64,000 bases of DNA from Pomacea canaliculata (Eukaryota > Mollusca > Gastropoda > Architaenioglossa > Ampullariidae), in assembly GCF_003073045.1 (NCBI RefSeq), contig NC_037595.1:4824227-4888226 (forward strand). The letters are read 5' to 3'. Position 1 is the stretch's first letter; the number at the start of each line of letters is the position of its first letter. A program made the translations under genes and the position numbers. Positions 59,831 through 64,000 of the stretch are shown in pieces. The notes below the pieces were generated by a model. The model did no database searches. It was not told where the DNA came from and saw only the letters and a list, made by a program, of their open reading frames with translations.

Positions 59831-60631
59831 AGTCCGGCTGTTAGGTGCTGATGCGATTGCAAAAAGTACCCGCCCGATTGGTATATAAGGGCAGAGAGGA
59901 GATGTCGACTCTTGTAGGGATTTCATTGTTGGTAATTATATTAGGCTAGAATATCTTAAGCATTCTCCTTGGGCATTGGTTTAAAAGGACACTTGTGTCC
60001 GCCTGATGTTTGCTGATATCTTCCAGAATGTACTTCCTCAGAGTGAGACCGAAAGGACATTGTCTCTAAAGATTCTTTACTTTATGTTTTTCTTTTTAGA
60101 ACTTTGGAAACTTTGAAACATATACAAGGACTAATATATATCTATAAAACATATAAACGCACACATACTGCCGGCATACTAAGTTAAATTATGAGAAGAA
60201 TAAAATTTTAGAAACACCGAAAGAACAAATAAAAACAATAAAATATTACAAAAAGTTAAATACACGAGCATGCAAAAAGCAGAATGAATAAACTGAAGAT
60301 GAATAAAAGAAAAGAAGTGAACAAAATAAAATCCAAAACGATAAAAGTCAGTCGTACAAAAGGGAAAGAGTAAATTTTGTTTGTGTGTATGTGTTGGGGG
60401 AATCGTCCTGGTCTTAAAAAAATAGTGTGATGACATTAAACGGCCGGAAAATGAACCATAATTTCTTTAAATACATGGTGTAAGTGCTTTCAACGCAATA
60501 ATTCGGAGGGAAATAGTTGTATTTTATCGTTTTCAAGAGTGCTATATATTTAGTCTGTGATGAGACTATCCCTCATTGCCTGCCTGACAGCGACATTGTT
60601 CACGTGATCACGTCCACGTCACGTTCACACA

Positions 60632-61989
60632 CTGACGACTACCACACTGTCCACAGTCATGCTGCTGATGCTGTTGGTGGCACTGGCCCTGGGGAGTGTG
60701 CTCGCTGGTAACAAAGCTACCTTCGCCATAGTTTGTATTATCTTACACACACGATGACGAGGTCGACTTTGATGTAACAATGATGCTGTGTCGCTGGTTT
60801 CATTTCATAATAAATACTATTTTTATCTTGGCCTAGCCTTTAGTCGATTCTCATAAATATGTTACATCTGAAAGTAACGAGCAGTAATGCAAACACATTG
60901 TTTTCTAGGTCCAGATTTATCGAAATACCCTTTGCATTTTAACTGTGAAGAACCCAGATTGTGTTTTGCTGATTTGGTTCCTCGCTGCATCAAGGGCCGG
61001 GACACTCCCGTGTATGGACATTGTGAGTTACAGGACGCCCTATGCAAGTAAGTTTCGCTTCTTTGTCTTCAATATATTATGTTTTGCTACTTTTCAATAA
61101 TTGTTCTAATTGTTCTTTGTTAGTTTTAGTTGAGGGTCTTTTGTTAGTTCAATTCTCTAACATTTGTGATGTTGCTGATTGAATGTACTTACAGTAGTTT
61201 TTTGCTAAGGTTGAAAGGTCTCCTACCATATTTCTTTAACACAATTTGTTCATTGCACAGTTTCATAGAAGTGAGTTTTGGCCTCTTTGATTAGATATAA
61301 GATTCTAAATTGCACCTGCGCACAGTACAAACACAAATAATCCCAAATAGACAGTAAAAACAGAGAAGCGACCAATGCAACGTCTCTGGGTACAGCAAGT
61401 GGTGAGGAGCTAAACTGTGTAGATAGGTCTGTCTAGGAGGATGTCACAAGCTATGGTCATTGTTGGACAATGTAGACTGAACAAGGCCTCCATAGTTCCA
61501 ATCCTTCTGCAACGGATAAAGAAAGTGGACCCTGGTTTCTGATACATCACCACCAGCCTCAGAGAAAAAGTTTGGGGCTTTCAAAATGAAGTGCTTATGA
61601 GATAGTTTTTAATTTTTGACAGACTGCTGAGCTGCCAAGTATCCGTAATGTGAGTAGAGCAAAGCTAATCTGAAATGGTCAAATTAACGGACACATGTAA
61701 GTCTTTTACTGTACCTTGCAAAGCTGTTCATGGCAAAGTGAACACAGAAACAAAAAGGTGCCAGGATACCTACCCATACTGATAGTACGAGTCAAGAAAT
61801 AATAAAATAAATTAAATGCTATTATTTTTCTTTCTATCTCTGACTGGTGCAGGTGTTGTAAGCCATCTTTCTGATTTCAGTGGCGAGGAGTGGGACCTCA
61901 CACGCAGCTGCTTGAGGAACATTGGGTCACGTGTGAATTACCCGCGGATCAACTCACCTGATTCCGAGGCCTCTGACCTTGGGGTGTGA
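60632..61989 (+). CDS. K16: Kazal-like, one domain plus tail; CTG start position
   Basis: Exons: 60632-60707, 60915-61047, 61881-61989; 96 codons from the ATG at 60659. Sister of K15, with the same DLSKYP opening and the same six-base double acceptor. CEEPRLC-FADLVPR-C; the putative P1 is Ala. Exon 3: EEWDLTRSC, tail LRNIGSRVNYPR ending SDLGV. The acceptor of exon 3 is TTTCAG instead of TTGCAG. Exon-4 relic 62417; AATAAA 62531. Confidence 0.8.
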
Positions 61990-62539
61990 AGGGACCTCGG
62001 AGGTCTCTGTGCCATCAAGGAGGCCACTTGTGACGAGTGAGTTCATTCTGCTTTCTTCATACAGTGTGAGATATAGTGTTAGAGAAAGCTAGAGGAAGCT
62101 AGACACAACTTGTAGCAGCTAGTACGATGACTAGTAATTAGTGAAATTAACAAAGACCTTTTAACAGCTTGAGTCCATGATATCAGTTTACCTCGCCGTG
62201 TGTTTTGTTGATATAACGAGAGCGAATCCAATGTGTTTACACGAATGTTCTTTTTTGTAGGGAATGTTTCTGTGTGTTTGTGTGTAAGAAAGAGATAAAG
62301 ACAGACAAAGGGAAGTACAAATTTTATCGAAATCTGAGAAAATACAGAATGGTATATTTTTTCCAGATATTCACATATCACGATAGTGACTTTCATCTCG
62401 GTTTTATTTTTCCTAGAAACGCCGTGCTTGATAGAATCAGAAGATGCTTGCAGTGAGACAAGTCTCCTCCTTCGTGCACTTCATTGTTTATGTTCCTTAC
62501 TGATCACGTGACCGTTGTACTCTTTGGACTAATAAAGTA

Positions 62540-63220
62540 CAGTAAAAATATCTAAGCTCTCCTAGTTTCTCAATAGTAGAATGGATTTGTTCTGATACTT
62601 AAAAAACAGTGAGAACTGTCACTGAATGTCTGTTAAGGTGTATGTAATGAAAAAAACTGGGGAAAAGTGAAGAGAAATGACAATATACATCACACACACC
62701 AACACTCACAAGTTGTAAGGCAGACATAACAAAGGACAACATCTTCCTGTAGGTCCTTGCCGTAGTCACACAATCCACGTCTGAAACGGAACTGACCTCT
62801 CCTTCTGATACTTTGTCATTAAAAAAAGATGAACTGAAAGGTTTCTCAAAATTTAAGTAAACTAACGATGAGTCTCAAAAATTTGCTGCTTAGAATTCTT
62901 ATTAAGAAGGTAATAAGATGATGGCTGTAACTTTCGCGAGCACGGATGTGCGTGCGCGCAGAAATGCAAAACCAAATACAGACAAACCAAAATTAAAATA
63001 TACACACATGCGCATGGTGAGCATACTGAGCAAAAGGACGATAAATAACAATAAAAATAAATGCACAAATAAACAAATACACACACAACGAAAACCGCTG
63101 AATGAATACATCAAACAGAAAAACAGATGTAAAAAAAAAAAAATCAGGCGAGGAGGCAACAGGGACTCAGTCCAGGGGAATTAACTTTGTTACAAAATTC
63201 TCCACAGTGGGAGGCCACAT
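62540..63220. other. Spacer after K16, no gene
   Basis: Closely matches the spacer after K14 (AAGGTCCTTGCCGTAGTCAC-type stretch, then GATGGCTGTAACTTTCGCGA and the A-rich block). No gene. Confidence 0.5.
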
Positions 63221-63224
63221 CACA

Positions 63225-63600
63225 CGACCAGAAATAAACCATAATTTCTTTAACACGAAAGAAACATTTGGACGAGTTGGTCTTTTTCATATGGAGATAT
63301 ATATTTAGTGTTTAATGAGACAATCACTCATTCTTGCTGTGACATTTAACACGTGACGTGCACAGACTGAAGACTGATTATTAAAGGCGCGGGTAGTTTT
63401 AAAGGCAATTTAAAGGTAAACATAGCACTCTCTCAAAACTAACCAATGGGACACACTTTTATAACCAGCCAACCACTCATGCAAGGGACTGTGTGACTGG
63501 TGTCAGGACCAACAGGACGAGGAGGCTGTTGTGGCAACTTTACAGCTTGTGTGTGTTGTTGTGTATGATGAATTATATACATAACACATACAATACAGTG
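63225..63600 (+). other. P2 promoter copy plus Cys-rich segment (R5)
   Basis: P2 here is shortened (63225-63395). ATG at 63446 opens the same short out-of-frame peptide as in R3. The Cys-rich frame reads ANHSCKGLCDWCQDQQDEEA, then VVATLQLVCVVV and a stop. Confidence 0.35.
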
Positions 63601-64000
63601 TTTGAGAATCTAAAATTAACATATTCACATAAGGTAACAGTCACATAAAAGTACACCTATCTGCCAAGAAAGCAAACAATGCAGATCTTACACCACAAGT
63701 ATGGATTCTTTTCACTGGCTGCTTGTAGACATTTCTTTGTTGGTAATTATATTAGGCTAGAATATCTTAAGCATTCTCCTCGGGCATTTGGTTTAAAAGG
63801 ACACTTAGATGACCCCTCGCACTTTCACTTCACGAAGCCGTAAGCGTTAGCGGGCTTTGTCTTTGAAGTAACTGAGCACATAAGCGATCACACATGCACG
63901 TGCGGAGATGTAGAAAAAGAACATATACAAGGACTAATATATATTTATAAAAACATATAAACGCACACATACTTCCGGCATACTAAGTTAAATTATGAGA
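63600..64000. repeat. Spacer leading into an S1 block cut by the window end
   Basis: 63655-63740 repeats 56150-56235 (AAAGTACACCTATCTGCCAA). 63900-64000 is the start of the S1 spacer (AACATATACAAGGACTAATA, then ACGCACACATACTTCCGGCA) that stands before K16 and others. Confidence 0.65.

Overview
The window is animal nuclear DNA: split genes with GT-AG introns, AATAAA poly-A signals, long TG/CA and GAT microsatellites, hAT transposons, an L1/Tx1-type LINE and a Ty3/gypsy-like LTR fossil. I lean to a lophotrochozoan, probably a mollusc, from the style of the repeats and the secreted cysteine-rich family, but nothing in the sequence proves the phylum.

Region 1 (1-16.3 kb) is repeat-rich with almost no supported host coding. 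It holds two copies of one hAT-type MITE (929-1415; 14224-14676, the second with an exact 8-bp target duplication), a 246-bp foldback (1838-2083), a decayed LTR element (about 2401-4036), an A/T-rich minisatellite (4440-5006 plus 5805-5960) around a 0.8-kb dispersed repeat whose second copy is at 12349-13137, a CpG-rich block with a possible minus-strand first exon (about 8564-8800), a four-finger zinc-finger reading frame (8962-9345, minus), a 0.66-kb direct-repeat pair (9629-10289, 10846-11502), and a hAT transposase C-terminus (15796-16187, minus).

Region 2 (16.3-64 kb) is one large tandem array, all on the plus strand, of small secreted Kazal-like protease-inhibitor genes, labelled K1-K16 here. 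The ancestral plan is four exons: signal peptide; Cys1-5 of domain 1; Cys6 of domain 1 plus Cys1-5 of domain 2; Cys6 of domain 2 and stop. Intron phases are 1, 2, 2. The domain reads C-x5-C-x7-C-x11-C-x6-C-x10/11-C, with C-T-[variable]-D-L-x-P-x-C around the position of the Kazal reactive site. K1-K4 form an older-looking sub-block (16.3-28.3 kb). It ends at a LINE insertion (28806-about 31130), and then K5-K16 follow.

The array is unusual in how often the same gene has been remodelled. In K3 and K4, intron 1 has shrunk to 39 nt, in frame and free of stops. In most of the second block, domain 2 has been lost to one shared truncation (tails ending SDPGV or a close variant) and the truncated form has been copied along the array. 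In five members plus the K5 relic the first ATG reads CTG, leaving an in-frame ATG nine codons on. Three units (K6, K8, K10) run from exon 3 straight into the next gene's promoter. Between genes, promoter copies without exon 1 (P2) are followed by an unexplained short Cys-rich segment. The putative P1 residue differs in nearly every member (P, L, A, R, D, Y), as in a birth-and-death inhibitor arsenal. The window stops inside the conserved spacer that precedes each gene, so another member is expected just beyond 64 kb. I saw no tRNA, rRNA or CRISPR array.
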